Part shown: positions 16,341 to 25,070 of the stretch, in pieces | How the letters are laid out: the number at the start of each line of letters is the position of its first letter | Numbering within the stretch: the first letter of the stretch is position 1 | Origin: an uncultured Candidatus Melainabacteria bacterium | Lineage (GTDB): Bacteria; Cyanobacteriota; Vampirovibrionia; Gastranaerophilales; Gastranaerophilaceae | Length of the DNA: 64,000 bases | Assembly (NCBI GenBank): GCA_934675685.1 | Contig: CAKURL010000001.1 | Location: forward strand, 43,681 to 107,680 | Direction of reading: 5' to 3' | Position numbers and translations under genes: made by a program | The notes under the pieces: generated by a model | The model's database searches: none | What the model was told of the DNA's origin: nothing | What the model saw: only the letters and a program-made list of their open reading frames with translations

Positions 16341-16944
16341 ATTTTTTAAGTTCGTCCTTTATCATTGTGCGCGCTCTTGAAATCCTTGATTTTACAGTAC
16401 CTACCGTGGTGCTTGTGATTTTAGAAATTTCACTATAACTAAGCCCAGAAAGTTCTCTTAAAGTTATTGGAATTTTATAGATATCAGGCAAATTCACAAT
16501 CGTGGTCTTTAAGACCCTATCTAACTCCCTATTTAAAAGCTTATTTTGGGGGTTTGAATAATCATTATCTTTTAAATTTAACAAAGTATTATTATCAATA
16601 TCAGTCGTGACGATTGCTTTTTTCTTTTTTCTAAAATAATCGCAAAAAGAATTCACCACAATTTGATTTAGCCAGCTTTTAAAAAGAATTGGGTTCTTTA
16701 GTTGGGTAATTTTTTTTGAAATTTTAATTAAGATATCTTGCATGATGTCTTGAATTTCTAAAGGGTCTTTTTTGAGGTAAAACAAAGTGAGCCAGATGTT
16801 TTTTTGTTCCTTTTTAATAACCTTTTCAAGGGCGATTTTATTGCCCTCTATTGCTTCTTTGATTAAATTTTGATATTGAGAGTCGTCTTTATTATCTTTG
16901 TTTTTAGGGCTTTTCATATTATAAAGACTATTAAAATTAATCAA
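16321..16944 (-). CDS. ECF-type RNA polymerase sigma factor
   Basis: The 207-residue protein contains region 2 (LYLK..PLEIQDIMQDILIKI, ~55-75, then SWLNQIVVNSFCDYFRKKKK) and region 4 (LPDIYKIPITLRELSGLSYSEISKITSTTVGTVKSRISRAR, ~145-190), the two core parts of ECF sigma factors. It directs RNA polymerase to a special promoter set. The start is uncertain: TTG at 16944 (used here) or ATG at 16917; neither has a clear ribosome site. A small gene overlaps its end. No anti-sigma factor with membrane segments is adjacent, so its control is unclear. Confidence 0.9.
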   Translation of the reverse strand: MINFNSLYNMKSPKNKDNKDDSQYQNLIKEAIEGNKIALEKVIKKEQKNIWLTLFYLKKDPLEIQDIMQDILIKISKKITQLKNPILFKSWLNQIVVNSFCDYFRKKKKAIVTTDIDNNTLLNLKDNDYSNPQNKLLNRELDRVLKTTIVNLPDIYKIPITLRELSGLSYSEISKITSTTVGTVKSRISRARTMIKDELKKYDTSFK

Positions 16945-17000
16945 ATTTCGCTATAATCAAAGTAGCAATTTTAAAAGATTATTAATTTTAGAAAAAAGAT

Positions 17001-17399
17001 ATGAATATAGATTATAAAAAAATCAAAAAAATTAGGCTTAAAAAAACAAAAAACTATATCTTTGAAACAACCAAAAACCAAGATATATTAGACATTTGCG
17101 CTTCAAAATTAAAAAAAGATAGTTCAATTGTCTTTTTAAAGCTCGAAAACACAGACAAAACAAACCTTGAAATTTCCCAAAAGCTAAGGCAGCTTTGTTC
17201 TATATATGAGTCGATTTTAATAATTGAGACTAGGTTCGATTTTGTGAAAATCCTTGAAGCAGATGGAATTTTGCTCGACCATAATTCAATTCCTTTAAAA
17301 ACAATAAAGAAATTTTTAGACGAAGAACACTATTTCATCTACAAAAAAGCTAAAGATGAAATAGGAATTTTAGACGATTTTGATTTGATTATCGAATGA
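17001..17399 (+). CDS. Truncated ThiE/TenI-like TIM-barrel protein
   Basis: The 132-residue protein aligns by eye to the first two-thirds of thiamine phosphate synthase: FLKLENTDKTNLEISQKLRQLC corresponds to the R/K-rich helix, SILIIETRFDFVKILEADGILLDHNSIPLKTIKKFL to the ND-RVDLA...ADGVHLGQ-DLP segment. The usual phosphate-binding C-terminal half (GPxxxTxTK) is absent, and the frame ends at TGA with a short tail ending LIIE. Full ThiE is about 210 residues. It is either a shortened, repurposed barrel or a decaying gene. No thiamine genes are nearby. It converges on murE. Confidence 0.55.
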   Translation: MNIDYKKIKKIRLKKTKNYIFETTKNQDILDICASKLKKDSSIVFLKLENTDKTNLEISQKLRQLCSIYESILIIETRFDFVKILEADGILLDHNSIPLKTIKKFLDEEHYFIYKKAKDEIGILDDFDLIIE

Positions 17400-17411
17400 G
17401 CCTATTTAAAA

Positions 17412-18881
17412 CTATACAGGTTCTTTTGAAAATACCTTCAAAGCTTCTTCTCTATCGTCAAAATGAATTGTTTTGTCTGCCAAGATTTGATAGTTTTCGT
17501 GGCCTTTTCCTGCCAAGACTAAAACATCGTTGTCTTGAGAAATTTCTTTTAAAAGCTTTATTGCAAGACGTCTATCAGGTTCCACAAAGACTGTTTTTGG
17601 GTTAATTAAACTCAAACCGGATAAGATATCTGTTATGATTTGCTGAGGGTCTTCTTGCCTTGGGTTGTCTGATGTGATTATTATTTTGTCACAAAGTTGT
17701 TGAGCAATTTTTCCCATCTTAGGGCGCTTTGTGCAGTCTCTATTTCCGCCGCAACCAAATAAACAAATCAAATTAGCGTCTTTTGGAGTTAGCTCTCTTG
17801 CTGCTCTTAAAATGTTTTCTAGGCCGTCTGGAGTGTGCGCATAGTCTACAATCACCATTGGGCTAGTTTGGACAATTTCAAAGCGACCTGCGACACTTCT
17901 AGTCTTTTCTAAGGCACTTTTTATTGTGGCTAGAGAAATTCCATTAGAAAGTCCAACGCCAATCGAAGCAAGGCAATTATAAACAGAAAACATGCCATTT
18001 AAGTGCAATTTAAATGGCAAAACTTCGCCTTTAAATTCGCAATCAAAAGACACGCCATCGTGCATAAATTCAATATTTTTAGCACATAAGTCAGATTTAT
18101 TTTTAACGCCATAAGTGATGATATTTACGTCTTTATCTATTAAATCAATAAGACGAGAAGCATATTTGTCGTCTGCGTTAATAATTGCATTATTCCCCTT
18201 TTTCAAAGATTTAAATAATTTTGCTTTGGCATTAAAATAATTTTCCATTGTGATATGGTAGTCCAAGTGGTCTTGGGTTAGATTTGTAAACACTGCAGTA
18301 TCAAATTCGCAATTTTTAACTCTATGTTGTTCTAGTGCATGGCTTGAAACTTCAGTCACGACGTTTAAAATATCTGCTTTTAAAATCTTCGCTAAAGTCG
18401 CTTGCATTTGTGGGGCTTGTGGGGTTGTGTGTTTTGCTTCTAGGTAGTCGTCTGAAGAAGCTAATTTATAGCCTAAAGTCCCGATTAGCGCACATCTTTT
18501 TTTATCTTCTTCGAAGATTTTTTGAACCAAGTGCGCAACTGTTGTTTTGCCGTTTGTCCCAGTAACACCAATCAAATTAAGCTCTTTTGAAGGGTGGTGA
18601 TAAAAAGCGGCAGCCAAATCTGCGATTGATTCTTGAGTAGAATTTACAACAATTTGAGGAATTTCGATGTTCAAAGGGCGCTCTACCATAAGAGCAACTG
18701 CACCTTTTTCAAAAGCGCTTTGAGCAAAATCGTGCCCATCTACGTGCTCGCCTTTTAAACAAACAAAGATTTCATGGGAATTAATTGTATTAGAATTATA
18801 TGAAATCCCTTTGATATCAACGTCTTTATAGTTTAACTTTTCCTTTACATCAATATATTTAATAATCGTGTCTAAATTCAT
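17412..18881 (-). CDS. murE: UDP-MurNAc-L-Ala-D-Glu:meso-diaminopimelate ligase MurE
   Basis: The 489-residue Mur ligase has the ATP-binding GVTGTNGKTTVAHL (~109-122), the HTTPQAP substrate region, VDYAHTPDGLE and the DNPRQEDP motif. The latter is the signature of meso-diaminopimelate specificity, as opposed to lysine. It adds the third residue of the peptidoglycan stem in the cytoplasm. The ATG has GAGGT upstream. It is the last gene of the long minus-strand envelope operon, 54 bases after ftsI. Confident. Confidence 0.97.
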   Translation of the reverse strand: MNLDTIIKYIDVKEKLNYKDVDIKGISYNSNTINSHEIFVCLKGEHVDGHDFAQSAFEKGAVALMVERPLNIEIPQIVVNSTQESIADLAAAFYHHPSKELNLIGVTGTNGKTTVAHLVQKIFEEDKKRCALIGTLGYKLASSDDYLEAKHTTPQAPQMQATLAKILKADILNVVTEVSSHALEQHRVKNCEFDTAVFTNLTQDHLDYHITMENYFNAKAKLFKSLKKGNNAIINADDKYASRLIDLIDKDVNIITYGVKNKSDLCAKNIEFMHDGVSFDCEFKGEVLPFKLHLNGMFSVYNCLASIGVGLSNGISLATIKSALEKTRSVAGRFEIVQTSPMVIVDYAHTPDGLENILRAARELTPKDANLICLFGCGGNRDCTKRPKMGKIAQQLCDKIIITSDNPRQEDPQQIITDILSGLSLINPKTVFVEPDRRLAIKLLKEISQDNDVLVLAGKGHENYQILADKTIHFDDREEALKVFSKEPV

Positions 18882-18935
18882 TTTTCATACCTCAAACTAT
18901 TTTTTCTTTATTTTATCAAAAAATTATTTTTTTAA

Positions 18936-20639
18936 CTATTTTTTTACTTTGTCTGGATTTAAATGCATAATCCGAACAAGCTCTGTTGCGATTTCTTTAA
19001 ATACAGGAGCTGCGACTGTGGAGCCCCAGATACCTTCTCCCGAAGGAGAGTCGACTACTACATATAAAACAACTTTTGGGTTTGTTGCGGGGAAATAGCC
19101 AATCATGGAAGTGTATAATTTGTTTGAATAGCCTGTGCCATTTGCATTTAATTTCCTTGATGTACCGGTTTTTGCTGCGATATAATAATCGTCAAGCTTT
19201 GCGACATTTTTTCCTCTTTCCATAGATTGCACTAAAAGATTAGTGATATCTTTTGCGTCTTGCTCTTCCAAAACTCTTCTTCTTGCGACTTTTTGTTCAA
19301 GTTCTTCTTTTGAATATTTGATAACATGAGGAGTCACCCAAACTCCGCCATTTGCGATTGCATTTATGGCGCTCACCATTTGAATAACGGTAGTCGAAGT
19401 TCCATAACCATAGCCCATAGTAGCATGTGTCGCTGTGTCCCAATGTTTTGGATTAGGTAAAAGCCCAGCGGATTCCCCCGGAAGGTCGATACCTGTTTTT
19501 TGGCCAATATTAAACAATTGCAAGCTATCATGGAATTCTTGACTTGTCATCATTTGGGCAATCTTAATTGAAGCGATGTTTGAAGAATGTTCAAACAAAT
19601 ACACAAGGTCAATGAGCCCAGGAGCGCCTTTTGACTTGTAGTCGTAGTTTGAAACGTCCCACCAGCCGATTTTCATTTTTCCTGTGTCATTTATTTTTGT
19701 GTGTTTATTGATTTTTCTATTCATAAAACCACAAGCAACTGTGATTATTTTAAAAGTTGACCCTGGGGGATATACGTCTGTGATAGCCCAGTTTTTCATA
19801 GTTTGCATAGAATATTTGCTATAGTCGTTTGGGTCGTAATTTGGAACAATTGCAAGGGCCAAAATTTCGCCTGTTGAAGGCTCCATCACAATTGCAGCTG
19901 CTTTTTGAGCTTTATATTTTTGAACAGCCGACATCAAATATTTTTCGCAAACATGCTGAACAGCTGAATCAATAGTCAAAGTAAGAGTTTTGCCTTTTGC
20001 TGGGGTCGAAACGTCCGCCGGGTTTACATTTATATTATATAAAATGTCTCCATTCGGAGCTTTTTCAAAAGTAATTGTTTTATCTACATATTCAAGATAA
20101 TCTTTTGCTTTGTATTCAACCCCTCCTGCCGTGTCTGCGTTTGGGTTATAAAAGCCTAAAACATGCGAAGCCAAGGTACCTTGAGGATATACTCTTTTGT
20201 TTTTAACCTCGTAAGAAAGCTCTCTTAAACCCAATTTTTTAATTTCTCTAATTGTAGAGCGATCTATATCAGACTTGATTTTGATAATTTTTTTATCAGT
20301 TTTTGAAAGCTTTTGAGTCAATGTTGAAACGGGGATTTTAACATAAGGCGCTAAGATTTCAGCTAATTCTTCTGGGGTATGGTCAAAATATCCGGGGTGG
20401 GCATAAAGAATAAACGTAGTTTTATCTGCAGCAAGCTTAAAACCATATCTATCTACGATTTCGCCACGCAGAACATACATCTTTGAAGTTCTTTGTTTTT
20501 TTGCTTTTTTCTTGCAATGGCGAATGTCGCAAACTTGAAGCAAGAATAAATAACACAACAGAAGCAAGCAAACTACATAAAAAACAGATTGCAAGCAGCC
20601 CACGCGCCTATCAAACTTCGTATTTATTTTATCCTTCAA
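18936..20639 (-). CDS. ftsI: Septal/elongation transpeptidase, FtsI/PBP2-type penicillin-binding protein
   Basis: The 567-residue class B PBP has one N-terminal membrane helix (~18-40), a dimerisation domain starting at RGEIVDRYG, and a transpeptidase domain with S-x-x-K in PPGSTFKII, SSN in EHSSNIASIKI and KTG in AAKTGTS. It cross-links septal peptidoglycan outside the membrane. The start is TTG with GGGAGAGGA just before it. It sits in the rsmH-ftsL-ftsI-murE order of the dcw cluster. No PASTA domains are present. Assignment to FtsI rather than another class B PBP rests on gene order. Confidence 0.95.
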   Translation of the reverse strand: MKDKINTKFDRRVGCLQSVFYVVCLLLLCYLFLLQVCDIRHCKKKAKKQRTSKMYVLRGEIVDRYGFKLAADKTTFILYAHPGYFDHTPEELAEILAPYVKIPVSTLTQKLSKTDKKIIKIKSDIDRSTIREIKKLGLRELSYEVKNKRVYPQGTLASHVLGFYNPNADTAGGVEYKAKDYLEYVDKTITFEKAPNGDILYNINVNPADVSTPAKGKTLTLTIDSAVQHVCEKYLMSAVQKYKAQKAAAIVMEPSTGEILALAIVPNYDPNDYSKYSMQTMKNWAITDVYPPGSTFKIITVACGFMNRKINKHTKINDTGKMKIGWWDVSNYDYKSKGAPGLIDLVYLFEHSSNIASIKIAQMMTSQEFHDSLQLFNIGQKTGIDLPGESAGLLPNPKHWDTATHATMGYGYGTSTTVIQMVSAINAIANGGVWVTPHVIKYSKEELEQKVARRRVLEEQDAKDITNLLVQSMERGKNVAKLDDYYIAAKTGTSRKLNANGTGYSNKLYTSMIGYFPATNPKVVLYVVVDSPSGEGIWGSTVAAPVFKEIATELVRIMHLNPDKVKK

Positions 20640-20660
20640 CTTCCTCTCCCCAAGAAAAAA

Positions 20661-21158
20661 TTAATATCGAACTACTAAAGATTGTTTTTGGTCATCTTGA
20701 TTTTTATTGAAATTCAACTTTGGAATATCGATTGCATTGACTTCCACAACCTTTTGCGCGCGCTCTAGGATATTAGCGCTAGAGACAGCTTTATCTATAT
20801 TGTAATAAGATTGAAGAGAATCAACTTTGTTTTGCAATTCGTCGTTTTCAAAGTTTAATTCCAAAGTGTCTCTTGAAATTTGATTTAGCTGAACCTCTTT
20901 ACAAGAAACGAAATAATAGCAAACTAAACAAAACAAAATTAAGCATGCTAAAACAACATATAAAAAGTTGTTAACCCTAGCGATAATAAGCTCTTTGTAA
21001 GACTTTTCGTTTAAAAAATAGCCGCTTATAATCTGACCGTTATGGTTTTCTTGGATTGGGTTTGTAGCGTTTCTTGTATTTTGTTTATTAGCTTGTTTAT
21101 ATTTTTTATCGTTTTTTTTAAAATTTTTATCTTTTATATTATTAAAGGAAGGTTTCAA
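20661..21158 (-). CDS. ftsL: FtsL-like cell-division protein
   Basis: The 165-residue protein has a long, basic, N/K/Q-rich cytoplasmic tail (~1-70), one membrane helix (FLYVVLACLILFCLVCYYFV, ~75-95), and an extracytoplasmic coiled-coil region (~100-140). This is the topology of FtsL. Sequence is poorly conserved in this family, so the call depends on position between rsmH (8 bases) and ftsI (21 bases), where FtsL belongs. It would bridge the FtsQB complex to FtsW/FtsI. The start is TTG with AGAGG five bases upstream. Confidence 0.8.
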   Translation of the reverse strand: MKPSFNNIKDKNFKKNDKKYKQANKQNTRNATNPIQENHNGQIISGYFLNEKSYKELIIARVNNFLYVVLACLILFCLVCYYFVSCKEVQLNQISRDTLELNFENDELQNKVDSLQSYYNIDKAVSSANILERAQKVVEVNAIDIPKLNFNKNQDDQKQSLVVRY

Positions 21159-21166
21159 ATTAGCCT

Positions 21167-22126
21167 CTATATTCTTCTTGCAATTCTTAGCTTTGCGCTT
21201 CTTGAAGGAGGGTTGATTTCAAGCTCCTTCGCGCTTGCCGTAATCGGTTTTTTGTTTATTATCTCTACCTTTGCTCCGCCACAAGTGCATTTAGGAGCAT
21301 ATTTATCACATCTACAGCCTTTGAAAGCTTTTAGAGTGTTTTTTGCCAATCTATCTTCTAAAGAATGGAAAGACAACAAACATATTATAGCACCAACAGA
21401 AGTTAAATTTATTACTTTTAATAATGTATTTTCAAAATTTAACAATTCATGATTTGTTTCTATGCGAAGCGCTTGAAAAACGCGCGTAGCAGGGTGAATT
21501 TTTGATTTTATCTTCGGTGTTGAGTCTTGAATTAAAGAGGAAAGCTCTAGTGTAGTCTTAATTGGAGATTTTTTTCTTTTTTCCACAATTGCTTTTGCTA
21601 TTCTTTTTGAAAATCTTTCTTCACCATATTTAGAGAAAATATCAACGAGTTCACTTTCGCTATATTTATTTACAATGTCGTAAGCGCAAAAATCCGCGTC
21701 TTGATTAAATCTCATATCCAAAGGGGCATCTTTTAAAAAACTAAAGCCACGCTCTGCTTTGGTTAATTGGTGATATGAAGCACCAAGATCAAAGATTATT
21801 CCGCCTGTGATTTTTTCTATTCCCAAGTTTTCAAGGTGTTTATCAATATCAAGATAAGAACCTTTTACAATCGTGATGTTGTCGTATTTTTCAAGCCTTT
21901 TTGAAGCGAATTTTATGGCGTCATCGTCAACATCAAAAGAAATCAAACGACCTTTTTTTGAAATTCTTTTTAATATTTCTTCGCTGTGGCCGCCGCCTCC
22001 AAGCGTACAATCGACATAAATTTTGTCGCTACCATAACAATCAAGCGCGTCCACGACTTCTTGTTTCATGACTGTATAGTGCACAAATTCGCTATTTTTT
22101 TCTATTTTTTGAGATAATTCTGCCAT
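21167..22126 (-). CDS. rsmH: 16S rRNA (cytosine-1402-N4)-methyltransferase RsmH (MraW)
   Basis: The 319-residue protein shows the RsmH signature: HYTVMKQEVVDAL, YVDCTLGGGGHSEEIL (SAM-binding glycines), GIIFDLGASYHQL, GFSF..APLDMRFNQ, and the C-terminal SFHSLEDRLAK. It methylates C1402 in the decoding centre of the 30S subunit. It heads the conserved part of the dcw cluster. The usual upstream mraZ is missing; an unknown gene and a BlaI-like regulator take its place. Confidence 0.97.
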   Translation of the reverse strand: MAELSQKIEKNSEFVHYTVMKQEVVDALDCYGSDKIYVDCTLGGGGHSEEILKRISKKGRLISFDVDDDAIKFASKRLEKYDNITIVKGSYLDIDKHLENLGIEKITGGIIFDLGASYHQLTKAERGFSFLKDAPLDMRFNQDADFCAYDIVNKYSESELVDIFSKYGEERFSKRIAKAIVEKRKKSPIKTTLELSSLIQDSTPKIKSKIHPATRVFQALRIETNHELLNFENTLLKVINLTSVGAIICLLSFHSLEDRLAKNTLKAFKGCRCDKYAPKCTCGGAKVEIINKKPITASAKELEINPPSRSAKLRIARRI

Positions 22127-22129
22127 ATT

Positions 22130-22510
22130 TTAAAAATTAATCATTCTTTTTAAGTAATTCAATGTATCTTTTAGAGTACTTCTTTTTTTAGAGATTAAAT
22201 CATCTTTATTATATTTTAAGTATCGTGAAATTATGTTTTGCGCCAAATTTCCATTTTCTTTAAAAATCTTTGCAATATGCAAAAGATATTCGTTTTGAAG
22301 TTCTCTATATTCTTTATCTTTTTTTCTGATGTCTTCATCAGCTTCAAGATACATTATAGCATCAAATGCGCATTTTATCTCAACATTTTCAATATCTTTT
22401 GGAAATGTTAAAAGGGCGCTTTGGACAGAGATTTTGCCATTTAATACATCAAGGATTAAATCAGAAATTAAAAGTTTATATTTATAAAGCTTTAATTTTT
22501 CGCTCTCCAT
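22130..22510 (-). CDS. Unknown protein upstream of rsmH
   Basis: The 126-residue protein is highly helical and charged (KEYRELQNEYLLHIAKIFKENG, ISRYLKYNKDDL) with no membrane segment. It is not recognised. It lies 3 bases before rsmH and 26 bases after the BlaI-like regulator, inside the envelope operon, where mraZ would normally be. It has no resemblance to MraZ. Confidence 0.7.
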   Translation of the reverse strand: MESEKLKLYKYKLLISDLILDVLNGKISVQSALLTFPKDIENVEIKCAFDAIMYLEADEDIRKKDKEYRELQNEYLLHIAKIFKENGNLAQNIISRYLKYNKDDLISKKRSTLKDTLNYLKRMINF

Positions 22511-22536
22511 CTTTCAGCACCCTTTTTAAAAGTTTT

Positions 22537-22887
22537 TTATGCACTTGCTAATTGCTGTTTTGTTTCAAAATTTCTCAAAACCATTGATAATTTTGAAATA
22601 TCTCCTCCGCAATATCTGTTTGCGATTTCTCTTAAAGCCCCCATAACCACATCTTGGCTTGAATAAGCAGTTCTATAGCAGAATTTTTTTCCTTGTTTAA
22701 ATCTCAAAATCACATTTTTATCCACAAGCCTATCCATGACAGTTTTGATTGTGGTATATGCGCGTTTGTCGATTTTTGAAAGTATTTCATACACGTCTTT
22801 TACAGAATTTGTGTAAACGCCTTGAGCTTCCAAACCCCAAAGAGTTGACAAAATAGCACCCTCAAGTGTTCCGTGTTTAGAAATCAT
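22537..22887 (-). CDS. BlaI/MecI/CopY-family transcriptional repressor
   Basis: The 116-residue winged-helix protein carries the family pattern: LEGAILSTLWGLEAQG, VYEILSKIDKRAYTTIKTVMDRLVDKNVILRFKQGKKFCYR. BlaI-type repressors dimerise and are cut by a BlaR/MecR membrane protease when beta-lactam or cell-wall stress is sensed. No BlaR-like gene or beta-lactamase is adjacent. It lies inside the mscS-to-murE operon, so it may autoregulate the division and wall genes that follow. Family call good; target inferred. Confidence 0.88.
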   Translation of the reverse strand: MISKHGTLEGAILSTLWGLEAQGVYTNSVKDVYEILSKIDKRAYTTIKTVMDRLVDKNVILRFKQGKKFCYRTAYSSQDVVMGALREIANRYCGGDISKLSMVLRNFETKQQLASA

Positions 22888-22905
22888 TTTAATGTCCTTT
22901 CCTAC

Positions 22906-23175
22906 CTAGAATTTCAAAGGAAGGTCGAAAGAAAAATCCTTTGGCCCGAATTGCATATCAGAACCATTATTTTCTTTATCTTCTTTAGTCTTATATATGA
23001 CTACTCCTGATGATTTATAGACCGTACCTTTGTTGTTGTTATATACTTCGTTTCGCATAAATTTCTGAAATTTGCTTTCAGGTGCGAATTTAATCTGTGT
23101 ATCCTTACACCCTGCAATTATAAAACAAACAGAAATGCAAGCAAGTATTAAACAGATTTTTATTTTTAAATTCAT
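22906..23175 (-). CDS. Small lipoprotein
   Basis: The 89-residue protein starts with KIKICLILACISVCFIIAGC, a lipoprotein signal peptide ending in a lipobox (IAGC, cysteine ~23). The mature part is short and charged, ending in DFSFDLPLKF. It would be anchored to the membrane by the lipidated cysteine. It is 18 bases before the BlaI-like gene and 29 after mscS. No family recognised; perhaps the sensory or structural partner in this envelope operon. Confidence 0.75.
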   Translation of the reverse strand: MNLKIKICLILACISVCFIIAGCKDTQIKFAPESKFQKFMRNEVYNNNKGTVYKSSGVVIYKTKEDKENNGSDMQFGPKDFSFDLPLKF

Positions 23176-23204
23176 ATTACCACCAAAAAAAATATAGTAA
23201 ACTC

Positions 23205-24065
23205 TTATTTTTTTGATACAACAATTTGATTGTATGGTATTTCGATGTTTTCTAAGTCAAATTGGTCTTTTATGATTTTATTAAATGCTCTTTTGATTGT
23301 CCATTGTCCTTTTGGTTGAGTTTTAATTCTACATTTCACGCACAGAGCGCTTTCTTTAAACTCATCTAGCCCAAAAATTTCAATTTCATCGTATATTAAT
23401 TTATTTAATTCCACGTTTTGCTTTAATATCTCAAAAGCTTTTTTAATAGTTTCTTCGACATGGTCAATATTTTGCTCATAACCCACATCAAAAGCAAAAA
23501 AAGCATAAGAATAGTTAAAAGTGTGGTTGACGATTTTATCAATATAGCCGCAACGTATAAAGTTCACAGCCCCCGTATTAAAAGAGCGAACCGTAATCAA
23601 AGGCAAAGTCACTTTTTCAACAAAACCTTCAATTCCTTCTATATTTACATAATCGCCAACTCTAATTTGACCTTCTAATAAAATCATAATGCCAGATAAA
23701 ATGTCTTCTACAAGCCTTTTTGAGCCAAAGCCAACAGCAACTCCTAAGACACCCGCTGTCGCTATAATTGGGCGAACGTCAATCCCAAACAAAAGCAAGA
23801 TATTAACTGCAAACAATGTGAAATTCACAGCCTGTAAGGAATGATAAACAATTGTTTTTAAGGTCAAAAATTGTCTTTGTCTTTCTAAAGATTCAATCTT
23901 TGAAATCATGCTCATCAAAACTTTGTTGCACAAAATTCTAATCGCCAAATAAACAATTCCCAAAACAAAAAAGCACTTAAATAAGTTCAAAATGAAGTTT
24001 ATTGAGTTGCTCACAAACTTAATGTACTCAGCATTTAAGCCGATTAAGGCTAAGAATTCTTCCAT
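23205..24065 (-). CDS. mscS: Small-conductance mechanosensitive channel, MscS family
   Basis: The 286-residue protein has three membrane helices; the pore-lining third contains GVLGVAVGFGSKRLVEDILSGIMILLEGQIRVGDYV, the G/A-packed TM3 and beta-domain start of MscS. The C-terminal cytoplasmic domain follows (VDVGYEQNIDHVEETI ...). It opens under membrane tension to release solutes in hypo-osmotic shock. SD GAGGATATACAA precedes the ATG. It opens the minus-strand envelope operon. Confidence 0.94.
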   Translation of the reverse strand: MEEFLALIGLNAEYIKFVSNSINFILNLFKCFFVLGIVYLAIRILCNKVLMSMISKIESLERQRQFLTLKTIVYHSLQAVNFTLFAVNILLLFGIDVRPIIATAGVLGVAVGFGSKRLVEDILSGIMILLEGQIRVGDYVNIEGIEGFVEKVTLPLITVRSFNTGAVNFIRCGYIDKIVNHTFNYSYAFFAFDVGYEQNIDHVEETIKKAFEILKQNVELNKLIYDEIEIFGLDEFKESALCVKCRIKTQPKGQWTIKRAFNKIIKDQFDLENIEIPYNQIVVSKK

Positions 24066-24142
24066 TTGTATATCCTCTAAAAAGTCTAGATAATTAGATT
24101 ATAAAAAAAATTAATCAAAAGGTCAAAGCCAAAATTCACCCG

Positions 24143-24154
24143 AGGATTAATCCT
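24143..24154. promoter_or_regulatory. 12-bp palindrome upstream of the TPR gene
   Basis: AGGATTAATCCT is perfectly self-complementary and lies in the mscS/TPR divergent region, ~45 bases before the TTG start. A possible operator. Confidence 0.25.
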
Positions 24155-24199
24155 AATTCATTATAAAGATTTTAAACTAAGTGAAAGAAAGAGGAAAAA

Positions 24200-24979
24200 T
24201 TGGGCATTAAATATACAAATACAAATGATTCTTTTGATAAAGTGAAAAATCGAGGAATGGAAAACCCTATCAAAAAGGACAAAGACTTCTTTTTGGCCAA
24301 GGGCGACAATTTCCTTTTGAAAAATGAATATAGAAAAGCAGTCAAAGAATATTTGGTTTCTTTAATGATGGATAAAAATAGCTTCAAAGCACATAAAGGA
24401 GCCTCAATCGCATATAAAAAATTAAAAAAATATAATAAAGCAATTAAGCATTTAAAAGACGCAAGAAATGTATATAGTTTCGATTCAGACATATATTACG
24501 AGCTCGGGTTGAATTATTTGCTTATGGCAGATAGCGAAAATGCGCAAAAAAACTTCATAAGAACCATTAAACTTTGTCCCGAAAACAAAAATGCGCAAAT
24601 AAAACTTGCGCTCACGCATGAATTTTCGGGCGAAAAAGAAATGGCGATTATGGTTTACAAAACAATTATCGAAAAAAATCCCGAATTTATCCCTGCATAT
24701 TCTAATTTAGCAAGCGTATACATTGAAGATAATGATTTTGAAAAAGCAATTGGCTTATTTAAAAAAGCGCTTGAGATAAATGCGCAATATTACAGGGCTT
24801 TTTTGGGGCTAGGGCTTTGCTTTGACAAGATGAAGCAATATTCAAGGGCAATTCGATATTATAAAAAATATATTGCACACAAGCCAAAAAGCGACGTTGC
24901 AAAATCATTAATCGGAAGAATTTATGAAATACATATAAGAAAATCAAAACAAGAAAAAAATTTAAAACTGATACAATAA
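24200..24979 (+). CDS. Tetratricopeptide-repeat protein
   Basis: The 259-residue protein is almost all TPR: from ~30 to ~245, about six 34-residue helix-turn-helix units with the usual A/G/Y/P pattern (e.g. PEFIPAYSNLASVYIEDNDFEKAIGLFKKALEI, then NAQYYRAFLGLGLCFDKMKQYSRAIRYYKKYI). It probably scaffolds protein complexes in the cytoplasm; no signal or membrane segment. The start is TTG with GAGGAAAAA before it. It precedes the pilin gene by ~90 bases, so a link to pilus assembly is possible, but TPR proteins are too general to say. Confidence 0.88.
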   Translation: MGIKYTNTNDSFDKVKNRGMENPIKKDKDFFLAKGDNFLLKNEYRKAVKEYLVSLMMDKNSFKAHKGASIAYKKLKKYNKAIKHLKDARNVYSFDSDIYYELGLNYLLMADSENAQKNFIRTIKLCPENKNAQIKLALTHEFSGEKEMAIMVYKTIIEKNPEFIPAYSNLASVYIEDNDFEKAIGLFKKALEINAQYYRAFLGLGLCFDKMKQYSRAIRYYKKYIAHKPKSDVAKSLIGRIYEIHIRKSKQEKNLKLIQ

Positions 24980-25070
24980 TATGAATTAATTCAACTTATT
25001 TGACACAAAATATAATAAAAGGTAAGATATACAAAGATAGAATAAAAAGTAGTTTATAAAGGAAGTTACT

